The notes beneath the pieces were generated by a model, which saw nothing but the letters and a program-made list of their open reading frames with translations, was not told where the DNA came from and did not search any database. A program made the position numbers and the translations under genes. From NCBI RefSeq assembly GCF_020443705.1, contig NZ_JAIZZK010000004.1:124001-188000 (forward strand): a DNA stretch of 64,000 nt, given 5' to 3'. Origin of the DNA: Clostridium algoriphilum (GTDB lineage: Bacteria > Bacillota > Clostridia > Clostridiales > Clostridiaceae). Positions 39,749 to 48,413 of the stretch are shown one piece after another; the stretch's first letter is position 1, and each line of letters starts with the position of its first letter.

Positions 39749-41047
39749 ATGGAGATATTGTCTTTAGGAGAAAAGATAAAGAGAAAAAGAAAAGAACTTA
39801 ATATGACATTAAAGGATCTTGCAGGAAACAGGATAACTCCAGGACAAATTAGTCTGGTTGAATCTGGGAAATCTAATCCTAGCATGGATTTATTAGAATA
39901 TTTGGCAAGTACTTTAAATACCGCCGTTGAATATCTAATGGAATCAGAGGAAGCTCAAGCAGAGAAAATATGTTTGTTTTACCAGAATATTGCTGAGTCG
40001 CATATTTTAAATAAAGACTTAGTACAGGCTGAACAAAACATAGAAAAATCTATATATTATTCTGAACAATATAAGTTGGAATATAGAAAAGCAAGAAATT
40101 TATCTTTAAAAGGCGATATATACATGGAAAGAAAAGAAATTGCTGAGGCTCAACAGGTATTTCTTTCGTCAAATGTAATCTTTATAAAAAATAATTCTTA
40201 TGAAGAGATAATTAAAACTTTTCTGAAACTCGGTATAATAACACTTGAACTTAGGGGATATCAGTCAGCTTCAAGTTACTTTAAGCAAGCTGAAAAAGTG
40301 TTTATGGATAATCAAATGGGAAATGATTTTTTATTAGGTAAAATATATTATTACATAGGGTTCACTTATTTTAAATTAGAAAATATGGAAAAGGCTATTA
40401 AATATTCATATTTAGCTCAAGAAAAATTTAAACAAATAGATAATAAGAAAGAATACGCTAATTCGCTTTTGTTATTAGCATACGAATATAACAGAAGAGG
40501 CGATATTAAGAATGCTATCAAGTATTCTAAAATTACTTTGAAGGTATTTAGTGAAATTAACAATTTAACATATGTATCAGAAATAGAAAACAATTTAGGA
40601 AGATTGTTTTATGAATTTGAAAACATGGAAGAATCTTTTATACATTTAAACAAAGCCAAGGAAATAAGGCAAAAGACTAATGATTCAAAGTTAATAGATA
40701 CCTTAGTAAATATTTGTGAGAATTATATTAAACTTAAGTCTGTAAGCAAAGCTAAGGAAGTTTTAGAATATATATTAGAATATATAGAAGCTGGGAATTA
40801 CAATGCATTATCTCATTACTATCTATTAAAATATAGAGTCGATTTATTAGAAGATAATAAGTTAGAAGCTGAGAAAACTTTATTACAAGCACTAAACTTT
40901 GCTAGGGAACAAAAGCAAATAAAGAAATCGGCTGAAATATCTATAATGATTGGAAAGTTCTATATTGAAGGTGCCAGAGGCTCAGACGCAGCTAAATACC
41001 TAAATGAGGGTGTAGAGTTATTTAGACAACTAGGAATAATAAAATAA
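39749..41047 (+). CDS. HTH-XRE / TPR regulator, first of a tandem pair (RRNPP-like)
   Basis: 432-aa protein. Residues 3-62 are a helix-turn-helix of the XRE type (SLGEKIKRKRKELNMTLKDL, then ITPGQISLVESGKSNPSMDLL). From about residue 75 to the end it is all helical with TPR-like units, for example YYIGFTYFKLENMEKAIKYS and YEYNRRGDIKNAIKYSKITL. This is the build of RRNPP-type quorum receptors (PlcR, NprR, and clostridial relatives), which bind a secreted peptide through the TPR part. ATG 39749 has AAAGGAAGAG upstream. A paralogue follows 35 bases downstream. No signal-peptide gene was found nearby, so the ligand is unknown. Confidence 0.85.
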   Translation: MEILSLGEKIKRKRKELNMTLKDLAGNRITPGQISLVESGKSNPSMDLLEYLASTLNTAVEYLMESEEAQAEKICLFYQNIAESHILNKDLVQAEQNIEKSIYYSEQYKLEYRKARNLSLKGDIYMERKEIAEAQQVFLSSNVIFIKNNSYEEIIKTFLKLGIITLELRGYQSASSYFKQAEKVFMDNQMGNDFLLGKIYYYIGFTYFKLENMEKAIKYSYLAQEKFKQIDNKKEYANSLLLLAYEYNRRGDIKNAIKYSKITLKVFSEINNLTYVSEIENNLGRLFYEFENMEESFIHLNKAKEIRQKTNDSKLIDTLVNICENYIKLKSVSKAKEVLEYILEYIEAGNYNALSHYYLLKYRVDLLEDNKLEAEKTLLQALNFAREQKQIKKSAEISIMIGKFYIEGARGSDAAKYLNEGVELFRQLGIIK

Positions 41048-41082
41048 TTTAAGTAAAACTATTTTATGGTTAGGTGATGAGG

Positions 41083-42387
41083 ATGAAAATATTATCAACG
41101 GGAGAAAAGATAAAAAGGAGTAGAGTATATAAAGGGTATACCTTAAGAGAGATATGTGATGATAAAATATCAGTATCTAAAATGAGTTGTATAGAGAATA
41201 ATAAGGTAAAGGCTGAACCTTGGATACTCGAACTTATAAGTAAAAAGCTGGACATAGACATTGAATATTTGAATGAAAATGTATTAGAACAAGTTGAAGA
41301 GAATATTAAGTCATTGAAAGAGGATGCCATAAGTAGCAAGGATGTTATGAAAGGCAAGGAATCTGAGGGTGATAAGGATAAGGCTTTTGAAGCAAAAGTA
41401 TCCTATAATTTAGAGTTTGCTGAAAAATATAATTATTATGATTTAGCTATTGAATTAATACATATGTTGTTTAATTTTTACTTGGATAAAAAGGACTTTG
41501 AAAAAACTCAATCTATTACGTCGAAGTATTATGATCTACATTTAAAAACAAACATAGAAGATAACCAATTAACCTACTACATAGACATGGCGAGACATTT
41601 ATACATAAAAGAAGACTATCTCCAAGCTTCGAGCTACTATTGTAATGTGCGAAAAGGATTAAGAGAAAGCAAAACGCCTAATTATAAGAAATTAATAATA
41701 GTTACTTATAACGAAGCTGCCTGTAATATTATGCTGAAAGATTATGAGCGAGCATATGAAGTGGGAATAAGATTGTTAGAGTTGGTAGAGTATGTAGATA
41801 CAGAATTTAAAGCAGCTGAGATATACCATATGCTGGCCATGTTATCCATAAGAATGGACAATGGTAAGTTTGCAGAATATGAAAAAAAGTCATATGAGCT
41901 ATATAAAGATAAGGATTCTAGTAAAGCACTAGCTATTTTTAATTATGGATCTACAATGTTTGATTGTAATATGAAGAGTAGAGCAGTTGAATATATTAAT
42001 AAGGGGCTAAGCGTATATCCTAAAGGCAACAAGGTAGGACTTGTTAGCTATATGTTAGATTGCGTTAATGAACTTATTAAAAATGACGTAGTAGAGCTTG
42101 CACAGGTTATTTCTGATGAAGTTCTAAATTATGCAATAAATTTAGATGATATTATGTTCATAGAAAAAAGTTATTATTATAAAGCTATTATTCTTGATAG
42201 ACAAGGCAAAGCATCAAGTGCAGAGATGTATATGAATTTATCTTTAGATTCATTGTTAAAATTTGGACCAAAGCAAGACATATATATGCGTTACTTAGAA
42301 ATGGGCAGTATGTACCATAAACTGAGTAATGTAGCTGATTCTATAAAGTATTTTAGTTTAGCGATACAACTTGAAAAAAAGATGTAG
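41083..42387 (+). CDS. HTH-XRE / TPR regulator, second of a tandem pair
   Basis: 434-aa paralogue of the preceding protein: MKILSTGEKIKRSRVYKGYT opens the DNA-binding domain as SLGEKIKRKRK does in the first, and the rest is helical with TPR-like units (ARHLYIKEDYLQASSYY, MYHKLSNVADSIKYFSLAIQ). The two differ a good deal, so the duplication is old. The second has an extra charged linker near residues 75-100 (KSLKEDAISSKDVMKGKESE). ATG 41083 has GGTGATGAGG upstream. It shares a strong bidirectional terminator with gatD. Co-transcription with the first is likely. Confidence 0.83.
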   Translation: MKILSTGEKIKRSRVYKGYTLREICDDKISVSKMSCIENNKVKAEPWILELISKKLDIDIEYLNENVLEQVEENIKSLKEDAISSKDVMKGKESEGDKDKAFEAKVSYNLEFAEKYNYYDLAIELIHMLFNFYLDKKDFEKTQSITSKYYDLHLKTNIEDNQLTYYIDMARHLYIKEDYLQASSYYCNVRKGLRESKTPNYKKLIIVTYNEAACNIMLKDYERAYEVGIRLLELVEYVDTEFKAAEIYHMLAMLSIRMDNGKFAEYEKKSYELYKDKDSSKALAIFNYGSTMFDCNMKSRAVEYINKGLSVYPKGNKVGLVSYMLDCVNELIKNDVVELAQVISDEVLNYAINLDDIMFIEKSYYYKAIILDRQGKASSAEMYMNLSLDSLLKFGPKQDIYMRYLEMGSMYHKLSNVADSIKYFSLAIQLEKKM

Positions 42388-42420
42388 GCTTGGAATTTTC
42401 CAAGGCCTACATCTTTTTTT
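42381..42420. terminator. Bidirectional terminator between HTH-TPR gene and gatD
   Basis: GATGTAGGC-TTGG pairs with CCAAG-GCCTACATC (one bulge, loop AATTTT), overlapping the stop codon of the upstream gene and followed by eight T on the plus strand and a shorter run on the minus strand. Confidence 0.85.
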
Positions 42421-42431
42421 TGAGTTACAAG

Positions 42432-43157
42432 TTATTTAGTAGTTTCTCTGTTTATTATAAATTCCTTAGCTTTAATCTCTAAACTATCGTCTAGGGAAGT
42501 TAAAGCAACTTCATCATATTTGTTATTTAATGCTAGTGTAAGTATCCTGTCAGCAAGCTCTGGATTTTTAGATAGGAGGGAACCATGGAAATAAGTACAG
42601 AAAGTATTTTTATAAATGCAACCCTCGTTACCATCTTCTCCGTTGTTACCATACCCAACTTTAACTGTGCCAAGTGGTAATAAATCATTAATATAAGTTC
42701 TCCCAGAGTGATTTTCAAAGCCTACATAAGTTTCATCAAAGACTTCATTATGAATAATTGTGTTACCTATGAAACGTTTATCCCCACCTTCTGTGTAGAT
42801 ATCTAGAATGCCAAGGCCCTCTAGTTTTTCACCGTCGGGGGTAGTATAATATTTCCCAAGCAATTGATAACCACCACAAATAGCTAAAAACACTTTTCCA
42901 CTTTCTATATATTCCTCCATTGCAGATTTTTTAAACTCTATTAAGTCTGGTGAGACTATAGCCTGCTCATAATCTTGTCCTCCACCAAAAAACACAATAT
43001 CATAATCTTCTGCATTGAATATATCACCCATAGATACGTTAACGATATTTACTTGAATATCACGAAGCTCCGCTCTATGTTTCAATATTAAGATATTTCC
43101 TACATCCCCATATACATTTAATAAATCAGGATACAAATGACAAATATTAATTTCCAT
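42432..43157 (-). CDS. gatD: Lipid II isoglutaminyl synthase, glutaminase subunit GatD
   Basis: 241-aa class I glutamine amidotransferase of the CobB/CobQ-like group. MEINICHLYPDLLNVYGDVG is the conserved GatD start; the nucleophile Cys94 is in FLAICGGYQLLG and the histidine in FCTYFHGSLLSKNP near residue 190. With MurT it amidates the D-glutamate of lipid II to D-isoglutamine, a step in Gram-positive cell-wall synthesis. The murT gene lies 42 bases upstream on the same strand. It is not a cobyric acid synthase, although the fold is shared: no synthetase domain is present and the neighbour is MurT. Confidence 0.93.
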   Translation of the reverse strand: MEINICHLYPDLLNVYGDVGNILILKHRAELRDIQVNIVNVSMGDIFNAEDYDIVFFGGGQDYEQAIVSPDLIEFKKSAMEEYIESGKVFLAICGGYQLLGKYYTTPDGEKLEGLGILDIYTEGGDKRFIGNTIIHNEVFDETYVGFENHSGRTYINDLLPLGTVKVGYGNNGEDGNEGCIYKNTFCTYFHGSLLSKNPELADRILTLALNNKYDEVALTSLDDSLEIKAKEFIINRETTK

Positions 43158-43199
43158 ATTATTTTTGTTTACCTCGCCTTCTAATTTAGATTTGGTTTA

Positions 43200-44558
43200 T
43201 TACCAAATTTTCTTTATGTAACCCTTAGTGTGTAAAAACTTTCTCAAATTTATCATGGCAGTATAGGTAGCTAGTATATAAACTATTTCACCATTGCAGG
43301 ATTTAATCTTGTTAAGCAAGGTTTCTTCGTCACTACATAGGAGAAAGGAATCTGATGAAAAACCTGCAACCTTAAGTCTTATTGCCATATCATACATACG
43401 GATTCCTGATATCATAACTTTGTTTATATTGAGGCTAGTTAAACGTTCAAAATTAACATCCCATATCCACGAAACGTCTTTCCCATCTGCATAATTATCA
43501 TTTAGCATAAGAGATAAATTTATTTTTCTTTTGTCTAAATTAATAGTGTTTACAGCCTCGTCATAGCCTGCAGGATTCTTAACTAATATTATTTTAACTT
43601 CGGTTCCCTCAATATTTAATGTTTCTTGCCTTCCAAAGCTACTAGCCACGTTTTTAAGAGATTGCTCTATAATCGTATCTTCAATATCTAATAATTTAGC
43701 TACCGAATATGCACATAGGGCATTATATATATTGTAAGTACCTGGTTGATTTATGTAATATTCTTTACTATTAAAATTAACTATGGAACCACTTGTGTTA
43801 AGTTCAATAATTTTATCTACAAAGTATGTGAGAGCTGGGCGCTTATATCCACAACCAGTGCAATGGAAATCGCCTAGATGATTGTAGGTGATAAAATTAT
43901 ATTCATAAGGAGATTTACAGATTGTGCAAAACTTAGCATCTGCATTAATATCTACTATTTTGTTATCATTAACTTTAGTACCAAAGCCGTAGTATATTAA
44001 ATCATTTTTAACATCTAAGTTTCCAAACAAAGATTCATCTCCATTAAGTAGAAGAGTCGATGTAGGTACTTTATCAATTCCTTCAAGTATCTTCTTTAGT
44101 GTTGTATACACCTCTCCGTATCTATCCATTTGATCTCTAAATAAATTGGTAATAGTAATAATACGTGGGGTTATATATTCAGTTACAAACTTAAGATTAG
44201 CTTCATCTACCTCTATAACAGCGATTTTCTTCTCCACAGACTTTTTAAAAGAATAATTAGAAACAAAACATGCAACTATTCCTGTATACATATTTGCTCC
44301 AGTATTATTAGTAATTACTGGTTTATTGCTATCTTTTACAATGCTGTAGATCATGCTTGTAGTTGTAGTTTTTCCATTTGTACCGGTTATGAGTATAACC
44401 TCATAATTGTTAGCAATTGTTTTCAAAATATCTTTATCAAGCTTTAAGGCAATTTTACCGGGAAAATTAGTGCCACCTTGAAATATAAGCTTAGATAATT
44501 TCATAACAAACTTTGATACTAATATACTGAGTAATGACTTAATTTTAATTTTGAACAC
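43200..44558 (-). CDS. murT: Lipid II isoglutaminyl synthase, Mur ligase subunit MurT
   Basis: 452-aa Mur-ligase homologue. The ATP-binding P-loop is ILITGTNGKTTTTSMIY near residue 55; a Cys4 zinc ribbon (FCTICKSPYE ... FHCTGCGYKRP) is inserted near residue 205, which is the mark of MurT; the DUF1727 C-terminal domain follows (LVKNPAGYDEAVNTI). MurT activates the D-Glu carboxylate of lipid II with ATP and receives ammonia from GatD. The first 20 residues are weakly hydrophobic. ATG 44558 has AAAGGATGTG upstream. It heads the two-gene operon. Confidence 0.94.
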   Translation of the reverse strand: MFKIKIKSLLSILVSKFVMKLSKLIFQGGTNFPGKIALKLDKDILKTIANNYEVILITGTNGKTTTTSMIYSIVKDSNKPVITNNTGANMYTGIVACFVSNYSFKKSVEKKIAVIEVDEANLKFVTEYITPRIITITNLFRDQMDRYGEVYTTLKKILEGIDKVPTSTLLLNGDESLFGNLDVKNDLIYYGFGTKVNDNKIVDINADAKFCTICKSPYEYNFITYNHLGDFHCTGCGYKRPALTYFVDKIIELNTSGSIVNFNSKEYYINQPGTYNIYNALCAYSVAKLLDIEDTIIEQSLKNVASSFGRQETLNIEGTEVKIILVKNPAGYDEAVNTINLDKRKINLSLMLNDNYADGKDVSWIWDVNFERLTSLNINKVMISGIRMYDMAIRLKVAGFSSDSFLLCSDEETLLNKIKSCNGEIVYILATYTAMINLRKFLHTKGYIKKIW

Positions 44559-44823
44559 ATCCTTTAATTATACTTCTATTTTTAAGTTAATATAATTTTA
44601 TAACATAGTTGCTTAAATGTCTAACATATTAATGTAACTTATAATTAAATATTATAGCTTTTTAGCTATGTATTTGTTAAAATATAAATATAACACACAA
44701 AACGGTCCATAAAAAAATAGTATATAATTAAAAACTGAACCCAATAATCAATTAGTGAATTTTTGAATTAATTTAAAAAGAACTGCTTTAGAGCAATTTT
44801 TTTATAGTGAAAGGTGTGTTAGT

Positions 44824-45699
44824 TTGAAGCAACAAGGATATATCTACTCAATTTTTTCTGCTATATTATTTGGAAGTGCAGGCCTTCTTGTTAAATTAGC
44901 TTATGTAGGGGGAATTGATTCTATAAGTTTATTAACACTACAATATATTATAGCAGTGCCATTAATGTTTACAATGATGTATATTTTTAATAAAAAGTCT
45001 TTCAAAATAACAAAGAAACAAATAGTAAGACTAGCTGTGCTTGGCATTGTTGGAAATACATTTATGACGGTATTTTATTATACAGCGTTTAATTATTTAC
45101 CAATGCAAATGGTTGCCATATTATTATATACTTATCCAATAATGGTTTTTATATATTCAGTCCTGTTTAAAAAGGAATCGGTAGGATATAAAAAGACTTT
45201 TGCTGTGTTTCTAGCATTTTTGGGTTGTGTTTTAACGCTAGACATTTTATCAGGACAGATTAAGTATTCATTAAAGGGAGTTATATTTGCCTTGATATGT
45301 GCAATGTTTTATGCCTTTATGAATATATATAGTGAGGAGAAATTGCAAGGACTAGAACCACTAGTAATCAACGCTTATTCTACTCTATTTTCATTAATGA
45401 GCCTTATTATATATAAGTTTCCTGCGTTTATTTTTAGTGGGCATGTAACTAAGAGACTTCTTTTGTATACTACGATACTTGCTATATTTTGTGAGATTAT
45501 CCCTTTGACTTTATTATATGCTGCAATAAAATGTATAGGGTCATTAAAGGTATCTATAATAGGAAATCTTGAAATACCAACTGCTATGATTGTGTCATTT
45601 TTTATATTACATGAGCAAATCGCGAGTATGCAAATAATTGGAACTATTTTAGTGGTATGTGCAATATATATGATAAGAATTGAACCTAAAACTAAATAA
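44824..45699 (+). CDS. EamA/DMT-family transporter
   Basis: 291-aa membrane protein with ten hydrophobic helices in two EamA repeats, starting GYIYSIFSAILFGSAGLLVK and including the first repeat end MVAILLYTYPIMVFIYSVLF and second repeat LKVSIIGNLEIPTAMIVSFF. The family exports or imports small metabolites such as amino acids, nucleotides or drugs; the substrate cannot be told. It starts at TTG 44824 with GAAAGGTGTG upstream. A small hairpin with a T-run lies just before it (around 44779-44803), which may be a weak attenuator or upstream terminator. Confidence 0.85.
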   Translation: MKQQGYIYSIFSAILFGSAGLLVKLAYVGGIDSISLLTLQYIIAVPLMFTMMYIFNKKSFKITKKQIVRLAVLGIVGNTFMTVFYYTAFNYLPMQMVAILLYTYPIMVFIYSVLFKKESVGYKKTFAVFLAFLGCVLTLDILSGQIKYSLKGVIFALICAMFYAFMNIYSEEKLQGLEPLVINAYSTLFSLMSLIIYKFPAFIFSGHVTKRLLLYTTILAIFCEIIPLTLLYAAIKCIGSLKVSIIGNLEIPTAMIVSFFILHEQIASMQIIGTILVVCAIYMIRIEPKTK

Positions 45700-45815
45700 T
45701 ACAAAAATTCCAACGGTATAAAGCATTACAAAACGTTGGGTTGATTTATGTAAATTTTCCTTTAAATATGATATACTCTTTAAATAAATGAGATTTTATT
45801 AGGGATGTAAAAATA

Positions 45816-45843
45816 AACTAGCAAATGGACTAGTTATTTTTTT
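45816..45843 (+). terminator. Terminator downstream of the EamA transporter gene
   Basis: AACTAG/CTAGTT stem with an 8-base loop, followed by ATTTTTTT. It lies 117 bases after the transporter stop and 70 bases before the next gene, so it could also act as an attenuator of that gene. Confidence 0.6.
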
Positions 45844-45913
45844 GAGTATCTTTTAAAATTTATTTAATAAATAACAATTTTAGTAAAGCAAAGCTACCAA
45901 ATAAGGAGGAATT

Positions 45914-47026
45914 ATGAGAAAGAAGGGTATCATTTATAGAGTTTTAGTTTTCACTATTATAGCAGCAGCTGTAGTTCTTTGGGATTTTAAAGGTAGAACT
46001 AGTTTAAATACTAATGACATAGGTTTACAAGTTACTAAATGGGATAATTTTTATAATGGAAATAATATTCATTTTTATTATTTAAATCCTCAGAATGAAA
46101 ACTTAACAAAACTTAAAACTAAATATGGACTAAATAAACTTATTGATAATAATGCAGATCAGCTAGATAACTCCATAAAGATTATGAAATTTATTAATAA
46201 GAGAGTTAAGGCCCAAAGTACTGCAATGTCCAGTGATAAAAGTGCCCTCGAAATAATGAAAGTGGCATTTAATGGGGATGAAATATCAGATAGTGATTAT
46301 GCAATTATATATGAAGAGTGTTTAGCTTCTCTTGGAATTAACGTACGTCAAGGAATGCTAAGGAGTACTGATAAAAAAGTTAAAGGAAAATCATATTTTA
46401 ATGTATGTGAAATATGGAGTGATAAATACCATAAGTGGATAATGCTCGATGGCGTTAATGGCTGCTATATGAGAGAAAAGCAAATACCACTCAGTGCTAT
46501 TGAAATAATAAACAAGGGTATAGGAAACGTTCAAATAGTTAATTTAAAAGGTACTAGCAAGTATATAAAGAATATGTCAGGTTATTTTGAAAGCTATAGT
46601 ATATCTATAGATAATAATAAATATGGTGAGTTAAAAAGTAATTCTAAAATTACTTATTTGAAAGATAAGCAGCTTCCTAAAATAGAAACAAAGGAGGGAT
46701 TTATTCAACCTACTATATTTGTTAATAATCCACAAGTGTTTACTATATCTCCAAATTTGCAATATGTTAATACAGGCAAAGAGGAAACTGCTACTTTAAT
46801 ATTTGCGAAAAGGGATTTGAAAAACGACACCAAGGAAGTAGATGACTTTACCATTGGGGTATTTATGAATAGTTATATGTTGCCAAACTATTTTATAAGT
46901 GTTAATGGTTCTGACTATATAAAAGTAGAAACCTTTTATAGTTTACAAATTAAAAAAGGAATTAACTCTATTAAGTTATCACAAGATGGTAAAACCTTAT
47001 CTAGGGAAGTAATAATAGAAAAATAA
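45914..47026 (+). CDS. Membrane-anchored transglutaminase-fold protein, catalytic residues apparently lost
   Basis: 370-aa protein with an N-terminal signal anchor (IIYRVLVFTIIAAAVVLW) and an extracytoplasmic part. Residues 120-200 follow the transglutaminase-like pattern: SDSDYAIIYEECLASLGINV then RQGMLR matches the usual CxDYAxxxxALLRSLGIPAR region, and FNVCEIWSDKYHKWIMLDGV matches HxWxEVxxxGKWxxxDP. The positions of the nucleophile Cys and the catalytic His appear as Asp and Phe, so it is probably not an active enzyme. The C-terminal 150 residues are beta-rich. AAGGAGG precedes ATG 45914. uppP follows after 46 bases, hinting at an envelope role. Fold assignment is moderate. Confidence 0.6.
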   Translation: MRKKGIIYRVLVFTIIAAAVVLWDFKGRTSLNTNDIGLQVTKWDNFYNGNNIHFYYLNPQNENLTKLKTKYGLNKLIDNNADQLDNSIKIMKFINKRVKAQSTAMSSDKSALEIMKVAFNGDEISDSDYAIIYEECLASLGINVRQGMLRSTDKKVKGKSYFNVCEIWSDKYHKWIMLDGVNGCYMREKQIPLSAIEIINKGIGNVQIVNLKGTSKYIKNMSGYFESYSISIDNNKYGELKSNSKITYLKDKQLPKIETKEGFIQPTIFVNNPQVFTISPNLQYVNTGKEETATLIFAKRDLKNDTKEVDDFTIGVFMNSYMLPNYFISVNGSDYIKVETFYSLQIKKGINSIKLSQDGKTLSREVIIEK

Positions 47027-47072
47027 ACATATTATAATAAATTAATTATTGTTAGAAGGGAGCACACATTAG

Positions 47073-47900
47073 ATGAATTTGAACATTATATTGGCGTTTA
47101 AAGCTATAATAATAGCTATAGTAGAAGGGGTAACAGAATTTATTCCTATTTCCTCTACTGGACATATGATTATTGTTGGAGATGTTATAAATTTTAAAGG
47201 GGCATTTGCAACCAGTTTTGAGGTAGTTATTCAACTAGGAGCTATTCTTGCAATTATAGTTTTATATCGTATTAAAATATGGAACTCAGTTGTTGAGCTA
47301 CTTAAGGGGAAAGCTTCAGGTATTAAATTTTGGACTAATATTATAATTGCATTTTTACCAGCTGCAGTATTCGGGTTTCTTTTGAATGATAAAATAGATG
47401 AATATCTTTTTAATTCGGGAACTGTGGCCGTGGGGTTAATAGTTGGTGGTATTCTAATGATTATTATAGAAAATAAATTTAGAAATAAGTATACTACAGA
47501 AATTATAGAGAAAATAAGTATTAAGCAATCATTTAAAATAGGTTGTTTTCAATGCCTTGCGTTATGGCCAGGCATGTCTAGATCGGCATCTACTATAATG
47601 GGAGGGTGGATTTGTGGCGTGTCTACAATTGCTGCAACTGAGTTTTCATTCTTCCTCGCAATACCTACTATGGTTGGAGCTACAGCATTAACATTATTTA
47701 AAAGTGGAATGAATTTTAGTAGTGGAGAAATTGTCACTTTGGTTATTGGATTTGTAGTTGCATTTTTAGTTGCAATAGTTGTAGTTGAAAGATTTGTAGC
47801 TTATTTGAAAAAGAAACCTATGAAGGTTTTCGCTGTTTATAGAATAATTGTTGGCATAGTATTAATATGTTTAATTAAATTTGGTGTTATATCATTATAA
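47073..47900 (+). CDS. uppP: Undecaprenyl-diphosphatase UppP (BacA)
   Basis: 275-aa membrane protein with eight hydrophobic helices. Both catalytic motifs are present: the glutamate-rich EGVTEFIPISSTGHM near residue 20 and WPGMSRSASTIMGG near residue 168. It dephosphorylates undecaprenyl diphosphate at the outer face of the membrane to recycle the lipid carrier for cell-wall synthesis and gives bacitracin resistance when abundant. ATG 47073 has AGAAGGGAG 10 bases upstream. It follows the transglutaminase-fold gene in what may be a two-gene unit. Confidence 0.94.
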   Translation: MNLNIILAFKAIIIAIVEGVTEFIPISSTGHMIIVGDVINFKGAFATSFEVVIQLGAILAIIVLYRIKIWNSVVELLKGKASGIKFWTNIIIAFLPAAVFGFLLNDKIDEYLFNSGTVAVGLIVGGILMIIIENKFRNKYTTEIIEKISIKQSFKIGCFQCLALWPGMSRSASTIMGGWICGVSTIAATEFSFFLAIPTMVGATALTLFKSGMNFSSGEIVTLVIGFVVAFLVAIVVVERFVAYLKKKPMKVFAVYRIIVGIVLICLIKFGVISL

Positions 47901-48026
47901 ATTATGATAATGGAAGGTTATTAACATTCCATTCATAGTAGTGTGTCATTTATATTTTCTAATTGCTTGGGGTATATTATATAGAGTTTAGAGGGGTGTA
48001 TATGATACATAAAATTAAAAAATCAT

Positions 48027-48287
48027 GAAATTAGGTGTACAGTGCTCGGTTATATTCAAAGAGGTGGGATAACATCATCTTATGATAGAATACTTTCTAC
48101 AAGGTATGGTGTTGCAGCTGTTAACCTAATTAATGAAGGGAAATTTGGAGAGATGGTTTGTCTTGCAGGAAATAAAATATCTTCTGTATCTTTAGAGGAG
48201 GTTATTGGACACCCGAAGAATGTAGATCCTAGTGGAGAATTAGTTAAAGTAGCTAGAAGCATTGGAATTTCCTTTGGTGATCAATAA
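48027..48287 (+). pseudogene. 3' remnant of a 6-phosphofructokinase gene (pfkA)
   Basis: Only the last 86 codons of a phosphofructokinase are present. VLGYIQRGGITSSYDRILST matches the conserved substrate-binding region near residue 240 of PfkA, and the fragment runs to the family's C-terminus (VDPSGELVKVARSIGISFGD). The ATP-binding and catalytic parts are missing. In frame, a stop lies at 48003-48005 just upstream. A ribosome-site-like AGAGGGGTG with ATG 48002 exists but gives only an eight-codon frame. Translation from GTG 48042 could make an 81-aa fragment, but no activity is expected. Confidence 0.8.
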
Positions 48288-48413
48288 GATTCTTCAATTT
48301 TTAAATGCTTGTTTAGTATTATAAATGAGTAAATTATCAATATAAATATTAAAAGCTAGGTAACTAGTCTTTTTTTATTTATTGAAAATTGTGAAATATT
48401 TAGTTGAGTTTTT

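Noticed and set aside
42432-43157. Cobyric acid synthase (CbiP/CobQ) for the amidotransferase next to the Mur ligase
   Set aside because: No dethiobiotin-synthetase-like domain, short length and adjacency to MurT identify GatD.
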